Source: Eucalyptus grandis (Eukaryota; Streptophyta; Magnoliopsida; Myrtales; Myrtaceae). From it: a stretch of 64,000 nt of DNA. The notes under the pieces were generated by a model. The model did no database searches, was not told where the DNA came from, and saw nothing but the letters and a program-made list of their open reading frames with translations. The translations under genes and the position numbers were made by a program. Below are positions 1-11,400 of the stretch, piece by piece. Each line of letters opens with the position of its first letter. The stretch's first letter is position 1. Location: assembly GCF_016545825.1 (NCBI RefSeq), contig NC_052612.1:42143738-42207737 (forward strand), written 5' to 3'.

Positions 1-3000
1 GGACACAAGTGTATGGAGATATATTATCATTTGCAACAATCAGAGGGGCCTCTCATGAAGCCCCGTTTTCGCAGCCGGAGAGATCGCTGGTGTTGTTTAG
101 CTCATTTCTGGGAGGGAGGCCATTGCCAGGAGGGCTCTTGTCGGAGTCTGCTGCGGAGAGTAACGATATCAATATTAAGTGGTCCTAAGTTTACCAAAAT
201 TGGACTGCATCCGATTTGATCAGCAATAAATATCAAAATCACCATGTTTCCAATTTGCATTTCTTGGCTTCTTCCAAAATCACTGTTTGCTTCCCCAGTG
301 CTGCTTTCTGTATCACAATCACTCTGAGAGTGAGAGAAAAGGAGCGATTCGCGTATTCTCAGGAAATTTCGGTTTCATTCACAATTAAAATCAAGACATG
401 GGGACGACAACCCTTTTTCGTAGTTCTTCAGTTTTGAAGGGGCAAAAATGTTTGAATTCGGGTGTTGTGAACGTTTCCAAGCACTGAAGCTTTTAATGAG
501 ATTATAGACGGACGGATAGAAACGGGTTGCGAATAAGTGGGTATTCTCAACATCGTTGTTGACTTGATCATCTTGAAGCTTCACCAATTATGGTTAATGG
601 AAGAGAGGAATATCATTCTCCTCTTTCCTATTCATGGCCGGTACCTACAGAAGGAAAGCTCATAAGTAGCAACGGATAAGACAGGTCAACCGCTTGATTT
701 CTTTTCCTGGAGAAACTATTACGAAAACTGGGGTTTGACGTTCATTGGACAAGAAACGATGGTATGCTATGCGAACGTTACCTAAAATTATGACAAAACC
801 CCTAGGCTTTGTGTGGGCTGGGATCACATTGGACTGTTTTATATAGTTAAAAAGCCATGTGAATGTGATATCTTCAATGCGAGTAGCGCGACGATTAGGA
901 GTGCATTGCGGTCTGGCAAGAAAGTAGCTTGGGAAGATGACATTTACAGAGGCCCAACAATGGCCTTTTTAGTATCACATTGATCAGATCATACGTGCAA
1001 TGTACGGGAACATGCACCAGAAAAGGCTTGAGCAGCATATGCCAGACCAAGTCCCGAGTATAGAGAGCCGAGAGACTAATAACTTGTGTAAATAATCACC
1101 AACACCTCTCTTCTCTGTTTCTTCTGTAACTATCTCGGCTTCATAACGTCCTTATATGCCAATGACCTCCCTTAAATGGGTCCAGCTCCAACAAAATTTC
1201 TAAGTATGAGAGGCCATAGCAGATCGCTCGTCCTGAACTTAGACCCATGGACAGTTCCATCAAAAGTGCGGAGTACCGACTCTGCTTCCATGGCTAAATT
1301 CCAATTTCCTATACGAAGGTGAGGTAATCTGGCTATGAAATGCAATTTACTAATTCAAGATGGCAAAGTCTTCAGATACCCCAAAAGGGGGAGGGGGGGT
1401 AGCGGAAACAGTAAAGACAGAAAATAGAGGGGGGCTCAAACTGTATCAAGTGGACTGAGTCATGTTTGAAGCATCTATACTTAGGATTGCAAGCCATTAA
1501 CGAATTCTTAGGAGCTTATGACTCGAAAGTAAGGGCAACATATTTTGTAGCGTTTCTTGTCGTGTTTGGTTTGAATGACATGATTTGCGACATGCCAATG
1601 ATTCCTAACAGCGACGCCATATGCATCACTCCGATTAGTCCTGGAGGGGATCAATGTGGAGCCGAGCAGATGGTGACTTCTCACCTTTTGAGAATTGATG
1701 AGAGGAGGGCATTTGAGCTTTCCTCCAGATAATTAGCTCTTATTGCTGTTATAAGAGGAGACTAAACATCGAGAAAAGCGGAATCATTGAGAGACAGCTT
1801 GGCTAATTATGGCAGATTACACCGCTTCCTTGTCGTTCTGATTTGATAACCCTACATTCAGATCTGACATGGGACCTCCTCGACACCAACCCGTTGAACC
1901 CGTCACGCATCCCCCTGAGGTGATGTGCGTGCTGTAGATCCAACCATAATTTCGATGCAAAGATTTTTCAATATCAATCTGCTTATGCTTACTATTTCCC
2001 CACTTCTTCATTACCCGTAGGACGTCAGTCGACGTTATGTCCATTGCATGATAAAAAGAAACTCCCGTCGACCGTGTCTCTAATTAACGAGTTGTAAGTT
2101 GTGGACATCACCCACATGAAAAATTAACCAAATTAAACGCAGGCGATGTCCGTCTCTACAATCGACCAATTAGAAGTATACTTGGGAGGAGTTTCGTCCA
2201 ATTTGGATTAGAGCAAAACATGGCCTCAAACCAAAAAGGACAAGGGGGCCGACCGACCATAACGACATCCTATGGACTTGATCATGAGAGTCTCGCACTC
2301 ACTCTTAGGCAGCACCGGTTGCTTCACGAATGAAAAGGATAAATCCCCTATGCCTTTCCAGGCATTATAAAATTTACACAATATTTGCCAAAGCTTGGTG
2401 GACACATTCTACTTGTCTCTATTCATCTCTACGAGAGAAATATCATAGAGTCACATATTATTAAAGATTCGTTCATGTGAAGGAAAACCATTTTTAGAAA
2501 TTTGTTTTCCGACTTTCCAATTTGTAAATGACAGAAAATTATAAAAATAACAAGCTTAGTTTAGAGGAAACTTTACCTTCTACCAAAATGGAAATCACTT
2601 TCCCTGTACAACTAAACAAACAACTGAAAACTTTCATGAAAAAATATTATTCTATATTATAAAATTTTCGGTGAAACAAACACACCATGAATCTCATGTT
2701 TCCACATTGGGAAATCATGAGAAGTGTCCATGACTTTCAAGGAGGCCTCTTTTTCCTTGCATAATCTAGTGCTTTCTTCTTTTATCATAACATAATATAG
2801 TGCTTAGAAAAGCGTCATCATTTCTCGTATGAAAGTGCCCGTGGCCCACTGCATGTTATTCACTTATTCTCATCTTCACATATCCACGACCCATCATATA
2901 TCCTTAGGTCTGAGTTGGGAATGACGTTACTAAACTTTGGTAAATTCTAATTTTTATTCAAATACATTAGTTCGGAATGACGTTGCTAAACTTCAATTAT

Positions 3001-5013
3001 AATCACATTTTAAAAAAAAAATCAACTCTAATTTTGTCCTTTTTTAATCTATTTGATATACCTCAAACAGGAAATTATGTGAATCTTTAACTGAAGTGTC
3101 GGCGAAGTAGCCATGTGGCAACAATACAGCCTTTATAGAAACAATCACCTAGTGGTCACGTCAATACTCCGTCATGTGATCCTATTAAATGCACCAAACT
3201 CAAAATAGAAAATGAAAATTAACCTATTCAATGATTGGAATTAAAATCGAGAGATTCGATCGGAAAATTCACTAAGACTTTTATAACATATGAATATAAA
3301 GCATCCAGGGTCGTCTGTGTCTCTCGTGAGCGTGGCCTTCAATTGTCTTTGCGTTTCCCATGGAGTACTGTTTTCTTTCCTACGTCGTCGGGAAGAGGAA
3401 ATGGGATGTGATATTCATTTGTTGTTATCCTCAAGAGGGACACAAGTTAATCGTCTGAAAATCTTATGTTTATCACATCACTTCATTTCGCTTTCGTACG
3501 TAAATTGCATGGTTGATATATTATTCATGATTTTCTACTCCTATATCAGCACAGTAAATTATAGGTTTTGAGATCTGCGGCAGAGGGAATCTTCTCTATC
3601 CGATGGTGGTTTGAGGCTTTGAGCCAATGAATTTAGACAATTAAATTTGGTTGCAATGATCATTAGCCCTTTTTTTTCAAATGAGTTGCGGGATGGGCAG
3701 GGGGCAATCCGGGCAGTTTCCTCCTCTGGGTATTATCACGAGATTTTTATAATCGCTACAAAATATTCAATTTGACTTATAACTACTCAATCCATCCGGC
3801 CTGTCGCCGGCCTGTCGCCGCAGCTCCATCGGCAATGCTAGAAGTCGAGAAATCTCTCTCCAAGATACAGCGTATGTTGAAGGCACAAGTTGGCCTGGTT
3901 CTCACTCACGACACAAGCTAGAATTTATCGTCTCATGGAAGGGAGTGCGATCCCTGAACTACCGGGTTATCACGTCGGCATTAATAATCATTGGCCCGTG
4001 TTGACGTAGTAAGTAGGTCATATTGGGTTCATTTTTTTTTCTTTTTTTTGAAGAAAATGTTGCAACCAAGAGGGGTTCAACACATAATTGCTGGTTAATA
4101 TAAGTGGAATCCAGCTTTCCATGCTCTTCTTGTGATTGAACAGTAGAGGAAATGGTGGGCGCGTCTCTATAAAACAGCGGAGGCACAGTAAAATTTGTCT
4201 TCCGCCGCATGGAAACATTCATTACTTCACTAGGGGTAGTGCACATTTGACAAATGGGGGTGCATCTACCTAAAAAAGGTTCTTCCCTCTCTCACAAACA
4301 GAGTCAGACAAATAAGACTTTCATGAGCAAACGCATACTTGTTAACTAAGCTAAATAAAGAAAATTGACTAAATTGGCCCTTTCAATGCCCTAATTTCCT
4401 CGAATAAGGGAAACTCATACCAGCCTTACTTATACCGATTACAGCATAAAACCACTCCTAGCAGGCTAGCACCAGATAAATCCAAAATAAATATATGAAA
4501 AAGGATTCGGACTCAACATTAGAAGGCAAAATAGAACGGCGCATCTACGTATGCATCAATTCGTAAAGGAAAAGGGAGATACGAGCAATTTGAACCTCTC
4601 TTCTCTTGGATCCTAACCTCGCCCATTGGATTGAGAACTCGGTGGTTGAATTATTCCTTACTTAATATACTTAACCGAGTGTTTTGAAGACAGCTTAATA
4701 AGTGTCATGGAGACGCCTATTGGTACGACTCATTTGCTATTGACTTTTCTTCTCCTTAAATTAAAGAGCGGCATCTCCGATGCATGTTGACTCTCACTCC
4801 ATGTTGACTCCACCCTCTCTTCTCTCCGTCCCCAAACTCCGAGGCTTCTAAAGCAAACAAAATCACCCAAAGCTCCCTTGGCAGCAACCCAATAGCCCCC
4901 AAGTCACACGTCACCCTCTCATTCTCTTCCACTATCAACATCCGCTTCCTCAAGGGGACCAAAGACGCACATAAAGGAGCTCTCTTTCTAGTGAATTGTC
5001 CTCTTGAGAAAAA
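1..5013. other. Gene-poor spacer, left edge
   Basis: No gene could be supported here. The open frames are short (under 100 codons), lack recognisable motifs and have no convincing exon structure. A 19-bp phrase containing GGAATGACGTT and CTAAACTT recurs at about 2918 and 2971, and a 12-bp phrase is doubled at about 3798-3823. The last 300 bases or so would hold the promoter of the CLE gene; no clear TATA box stands out. Confidence 0.6.
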
Positions 5014-5340
5014 ATGGAATGTGTCTCCTCCAACTCCAAGAAACTTGGCGGTAGTAGAACAAGAAGGAGGAAGCTGCCATTGGCATGCTGGCCCCTTCTC
5101 TTCCTCTTGCTCTTACACTCGTCAGAGACGACCTCTTCTTCGGCTCACGATGCACGCAGACATGGGAGGCCGAAGAGATCTGAGAGCCGGTCGGTCAATG
5201 CTGTGCCCCAGACGACGATGAGGAAGAACGGTGTTGAATCTCGAGCCGGAGGCCATGCACGCAAAGACGATGCCGACAGAATCTTCCGCGCTCAAGAAAG
5301 AAGAGTCCACACGGGTCCAAATCCTCTCCACAACAGATAG
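5014..5340 (+). CDS. CLE: CLE (CLAVATA3/ESR-related) signalling-peptide precursor
   Basis: Intronless 108-residue precursor of a secreted plant peptide hormone. Residues 1-20 are basic (ending RTRRRK). A hydrophobic core at about 21-34 (PLLFLLLL) is followed by small residues, as in a signal peptide. The middle (45-95) is a polar, basic, non-conserved variable domain. The C-terminus carries a full 12-residue CLE motif at 96-107, R-R-V-H-T-G-P-N-P-L-H-N, then one Arg and the stop. Family knowledge: CLE peptides are cut out, Pro-hydroxylated and sensed by CLV1/BAM-type receptor kinases at the cell surface. By memory the motif is nearest to CLE16, CLE17 and CLE22 of Arabidopsis; the exact subgroup is inference. 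Size, architecture and lack of intron match the family. It stands alone, 3.1 kb from the next gene. Confidence 0.9.
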   Translation: MECVSSNSKKLGGSRTRRRKLPLACWPLLFLLLLHSSETTSSSAHDARRHGRPKRSESRSVNAVPQTTMRKNGVESRAGGHARKDDADRIFRAQERRVHTGPNPLHNR

Positions 5341-6049
5341 CTAGGTTATTGTGGGCGGTCAGCACGCAAATGAAGCAAGCAAGCTTTGGGAATCGTCGTA
5401 TGTTCCTTTTTCTTTTGCCCCTCCCTTTCTAGTGCATTTCAATGTTACAAAAATCACTCTTCAATGCTGTGAGGCCTTGGTGAATGATGCGCACTGTAAC
5501 TGATCAGGAAGACCAACTTCCGAATAATATATAATGCAGATGGCTCAACCATGAAAGTTCAGCTGTAAATTCGTTAGATTGGAATCAACCGATTGATACT
5601 TTTGGTGGTTTTCTTCTGAGGAACACTTGTGCAATACTGAGAACAAAGTGCTTGTGCGCTTGACGAGTATAACTTGAAGGAATAGGCACGCGCACTACCA
5701 GTGCTTTTGCACTGGTGAGTTGGGCGGTGGTTGTGGTGTGTTATTCATCATTGATGAAGCAGAAAGAGCTATAAGGCTCTTTTATCCTCGGTCTTTAGTG
5801 GGCAAGAGCGTGTGTCGCTGTTGTACTGCATTCTCATTCCACATAGCAATCTTTTGATTTACAATACGTGGAATCAGACAGTATTGTCTTCTTCGATCTT
5901 GTTTCGAGTTAGATTAGTTTTAAAGAACGCTGGGGTTTTTAGAAGTAAGTTGAGTCATGGGAAAACTGTTCACTCTACTCATTTCTAACAATTGTTTTCA
6001 AATGCGCAGCCAACCCATTCCCAAAACAAATCAACTTTATGATAGGATA

Positions 6050-6430
6050 ACGATATTACAAGTGTTATAACTTTTGTACAGTACTCACTTAAGTAACATA
6101 ACTTTTTTTTTCTGACCATTAGAGTTTCAGAATTTTTTAAAAAGCGTTCACTTGAATGTCATAACTTTTAATTAATTCTTTAAATGTTATATTTCTTTTA
6201 GAAAAGTTCACTCAAGTGCCAAAAACCAAAATGGCATGACATTTGTGGTAAACATTTCTAAAATGTTATACCACTCGAGTAGTAGGAAAAAAAAATTATG
6301 GCATTAAGTGAACGTCATATATAAGTAACGTCACTCAAATGATTGAAAAAAAGAAGATTACAATACTTAAGTAAGCGTCACGACACGTGAATGTGTACAA
6401 AAATTATGAACGTCGTACAAAAATTAAAAC
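6050..6430. repeat. Foldback (MITE-like) AT-rich repeat
   Basis: The left part (GTTATAACTTTTGTAC then CACTTAAGT, about 6065-6095) is matched in inverted orientation by the right part (ACTTAAGTAAGCG then GTACAAAAATTATGAAC, about 6366-6412). Shorter phrases (CACTCAAGTG, ATGTCATAAC) recur between the arms. Arms and AT-rich body suggest a decayed miniature inverted-repeat element; no target-site duplication was identified. Confidence 0.45.
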
Positions 6431-8204
6431 ACTCGGGTGTCCTTTTCCCGCCTTACGAGAAGAGCTTGAAGGATGTCGCAAGATGTTGCCAAAAGGAAAA
6501 AAATGGAGTCAAAGCTGTACACTCGATACATAATGTTCACGGGACGAAGAAAGAACGGTACGCAAATTAATGAAAGGTGAATGTGATTGAACCATCTCCA
6601 GCTGAGAGAACAGGGACCAATCATGCAGCACGAGACATTACTCTCGTCTCTGCGGGTAAAGCTCCGATTGATTCCAGGTCTCTTAAACGTTGAGATATGT
6701 CTTTCGATGCATGAACGAAATTCGGGTCCCTGGAAAGCAGACGCGGCCACAAATACATTTAATGGGTTTGTGTTTTCTTGGACGGTTGCGGGGACTAGAA
6801 CTGAGACTCCAAGCTCTGGCTACGGCAGCAGGTGCAGGTGCAGGTGCAGGTGAGCAGAGACTGGCTTCCATCTGTCAATTCTCATTTATAACGAGACCTG
6901 GACAAAAGCCCAAACCATGCATGCAGTGTAAATTAGATTCCAACGCGAGTTTCTGCTAGGGAGAACCCCTGGCCTTTTGCCGCTTGAGCTTTCAGGAGGG
7001 CAATCTTTTTGGTTAATGGTCGGTCCATGACCGGTAGCAACACTCCTGTTTCGCAGCTGTAGCTGTTATGGAGAAGATACTTAGAACACCGTCTCTACGG
7101 TCGCTCTAAGATTTCCGTATAGCCATGTGTGCGAAACCTGACTAGGAATGTTACTAGTGGGAGAAGTCTCCCTGATTACCATAAGACCATGTTAGCAAGT
7201 TAACAACAAATCTTGAGAATCCTTCGCATCACTCAAGAATGTAAAGCAAATAATCTCTCTTGCGCGTGCGAAAAAATCAAAAGTAGATCTAAAATATGAA
7301 ATTATTTGCACTTGACGGTAAGAAAGCACTTTCTTTCCTTGTTAAGAAATGGGTAAACACCAAATATGCTGGGATAAACTACTTGGTCTGAGTTCTTACG
7401 AACTCCATTAAGATAAAATAGAGAAGTCCTTTTTTTTTCTTTTTTTTCGTATTATTTAAATATAATGTGGTAAAATACTTAAAGAAGCCCTGGGGGGCCT
7501 GGATTCTCCATCAATTAATTAGACAGACCTGATGGCAGTACACTCGATAAAAGCTTCCCTCAAACCCCGGTCCCAAAAGCCCCCAAAAGCGTGCGCCAGA
7601 ACAGAGAGGGAAGTCTACCCTCAAGAGGCTACGAGACCCCAGAATGTATTATGAACCACTCATAATTCCACTGCAACGTCGATTCTCTGCTCTTTCGAGA
7701 TATCAATTAGCCATCAAGACATAATTGACAAGACTACGTACGGCATGGCATGTGTAGGGATTTTGTTAATGAATGTCTCAAGTCGCTATTTTAGCAACTC
7801 ATTAAGGATATTTCATAATTCTCAAGGTTCTGACCGTCTTGCATTACACATAATCAATGCTTTGAAACTATGAAGCTTTCCTAACTGGTCGCAAGGGACA
7901 CTAGTCAACTAAATTCTTTGGAAAATGTTCTTCAAGGCTAGAAAGCGGAAGTCCTCCATTATCGCATCCTCGCATTCACCGACGGTCTTCTGCCTCCCTT
8001 ACCCAAGTTCCTCAGGGCCAACTACCGCCGAAGGACAAGTTCTCAGAACTTTAAAAGCGGTGTTTAATGCAGTCATCGTTTCGGTCCATTTCCCATGTTG
8101 TAGATCACCAACCTTTCTCCGATCCACCAACCAATCCGACATTCTCATCAATACTCCTTTCCACTAACACCTTTTGCTGCTTTTGAGGCAGTAACATGCA
8201 GGAG

Positions 8205-8231
<27 letters not shown>
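8205..8231. repeat. (CT)n microsatellite
   Basis: About 13 CT dinucleotides in the 3' flank of the HMG-CoA lyase gene. Confidence 0.9.
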
Positions 8232-8236
<5 letters not shown>

Positions 8237-8443
8237 CTCTCCAAATCAAAGCTTAGAGCAGACTAGTCCGAGTATTTTAAATAATACAAGAGAGAGAGGT
8301 GTTGGGGAAACAGTCCATGCCAGAATAGAAATTTAAATGAAATGGGGAATTTGCCCCTGCTTTATGTATCGCAGTACAGTTATCGCAGCTCGAATTTTGA
8401 AAGTGAACAATGTATGTGTCGGCTTTCTCGAGTACCTTAAAGC

Positions 8444-11400
8444 TTAGACACATGAGCTGTGCTTGTGCTTAGGGCAGTTGCGGTCTTCGAATGATGGACG
8501 TTCCAGATGCTTACAGATGAAATCCCCAGCTAACATGACCTTCCCAAGGTCCACATTGGTTTTCACTCCAAGTCCATTAAGCATGTAAACAACATCCTCC
8601 GTTGCAACATTCCCAGTTGCACCTTTAGCATATGGACAACCCCCAAGGCCGGCGACTGATGAATCTACTGTTGCAATACCCATCTGTGCGTAAATGGAAA
8701 AATATGATCAATTAATTCCTATTTCTGAAACGATAGCTAAGAAATACAGTGGATTTAAATAAACATGTCTTATTATCGTTAGACTAGATGCAGAATCAAA
8801 TCAATTACTCAGCTTTAAGCACTTAAAGAAAAGGGCGGAGATACAAATTGTGTATTTTAAACTCTCCCATAAAGAAAGGCTGATATGACAATGAATATTA
8901 AATCCTATCATGTCTAAACTACAAATTGGAGTTTAAGAAATGCAAGTATGATAAATCAAACACGAGGACCTCTGAATCATTATCGAGCTAAGCCTAAAAG
9001 TGATTGCCCCAAAAGATGGTGAAGCGTAAGCATGATGCCTTTGCAGGCACACATTGATGAGAAAAGGGAGGAATTTGAGTTTGACTGCATAATTATACCT
9101 GCCTTAAACTAACCTTTTAATTTCAAATAGTAAGCACATACAGATGCCATCAAGTATGAAGTCGAGTGACTTGAATTGTTTAATTTTTTAGTTGACTGAT
9201 AACCATTTCGTCCTAAAAGTTACGGCAATTTTATTTCATTCTTATGTTGGCTTACCTTTCTTTCAAGCTCAGTCAATTTGAACACAGTTTTGGTATTGAA
9301 CAATTATCACGGCAAGGCAGAAAAAATTAGCTGGCCTGCACTTGAAGGTACTGAATTTCTTCGCTTGAAAATTGAAAAGACGTGTACAGCAGCTTTCAAA
9401 GATGCAGCCTTTCACAACTTGTAAGACAATTGAATATACATTCGAACTATCAGTCACCAAGCTATTTTGAAGTTGACTGGAGAAAAAGTGGTTTATTAAT
9501 GATTTCACTGACAGGTATGCGGACATCTGTTAAATCAAAACTCAACCTCCTAAGTTTCTAAATAATTCAAGAAGATATCATGAACTCAATTTCTTCAAAA
9601 TTTGCTTACCTGTAAGGATGCTAAAATATTTGAAAGAGCCTGTCCATAAGTATCGTGAAAATGAACAGCTAGCTTATCAACAGGGACAACATTCATAACA
9701 GCTTCAAGCATTGGGACCACAGTACCTAAATTGTCAAAGAAGATCAAAACCAAGTAAGAGGTCAAAGTAAGTAGAACATAGGAATAAGAATAATTTAAGC
9801 CCCCCATGGAGGGGCTCCATGCGGAAAGAAAATGCAAAGAAAATACCCCATATCTTAAATTTTCCCCCCTCTTCCTACTCACTCAAATGATGAATTTTAC
9901 AAAACTTTCCATTCAAATCTTCTTTTCCCCCATTATTTACCAAATATAGCATTAATGGCAGTTCAACATACTAGTCACCTAGAAAGTCCTTTTCTAAATC
10001 TAATCATCCTTCATATTAACTGTCCATTCACCCATTGGTCCCAGCACAATATTATAATCTTAATATTCTAAAGTGGCATATCTAACCAATGGCTCGGGCA
10101 GTCAAGTAGAGAAAACAAAATTTTCCTCCCTAAAATCCACGATGCTGCCTGTTGATTTAACCACACTCCGATCAACACTTAACATTATATGCCCATATTA
10201 CTGGCACACGTTTTTCATAAGGCTTGAGATTAATGATGCAGACATCAGCAGCTTTACAAAGAGACAGAAAATATGGAAAAATGTTCATTTATTTTGAGAA
10301 ATAATGTGATCCCGCTATTGCTGGAACTAGGGCATAAGCAGAGTCATAGAGATGCTCCCTGATCATTCAGACATGACAATCTCAGCCTCCAAACATAAGA
10401 CAGAATAGTATGGGGGGCAGATTTAGATGGATGAAATGTCACTGATCAGCCCCTTCTCTTTTCATTCACATGTTACTTGCTAAACAAAGATCCGAAAATG
10501 CTAATCAACAGTACTACAGAATACATAGAAACAAGAAAGCTCATCTTTTGTTCCACTGAAAGAATATAGAGATAATAACAACTCCTCTGCGATGGCCAAT
10601 AAAAGGTGCCATTGTATGAGTTAGAATATTAGACTGTTTCAAAAGTTCTTTTGCAAAAATAGAGCAGATAAATTAAGTATTACCAGGAGTACCAACGCCG
10701 ATCGTATCTCCTAGAGATATTTCAGAGCAACCCATATCATAAAGTTTTTCTGCCACATAAGCGACTTTTGTTGGAGGTACCTTTCCTTCCACTGGACAAC
10801 CCACAACACACGATATGTATCTGAAAATGAAATATTAAATCAGTCACATCCCACTTGCAAAAGAAGAAACAGCCGAACCAGTATATTGGAGAATTTGGAC
10901 CATATGCATGTAAGTAAGAATTATTGTTTGCAATTCTCGTAATTTGACAAGGCATTCCCTACTTTTAAGAAATTAAGTCACATTATTAGTTGGCACACCA
11001 AGTAGCAGTATGCGTCCTCCATATCTGTTAGGATAATCACTGTTCACACTAGTGGAATTTAGTATGTTGATTGCTCAAAATTACTCTTGCAAACTGTTGG
11101 AGGCCTCACCCTATTTCTTGACTTGCCTCCTTCACACACAATCACCATCTTTCATGACTTTACCATTCCCTCTCTTCTACATGTCTTTGAGAGTCCACCA
11201 ACATTGTGAATGAGGATAATGGGGACTTGATCTCATCAATCCAAGGATGTCCAGAGTGATTTTTAAAAAGCAGCTACAAAGTGTGATTTTCCATGTAATT
11301 CTATATAGCTAGCAGAATTGTTCTTTAGAATTCCATCTTGCCCTCATAGGAGAAATTAATTTAGCCAAAATGAGACAGTTGTTTTGCGATGCATTAAATA

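Larger units (their letters stand above)
5341..8436. other. Spacer between the CLE and HMG-CoA lyase genes
   Basis: No coding gene is supported. It holds a foldback repeat (about 6050-6430), a four-copy GCAGGT run at 6828-6852 and a CT microsatellite at 8205-8231. The right end is the 3' flank of the minus-strand HMG-CoA lyase gene. Confidence 0.6.
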
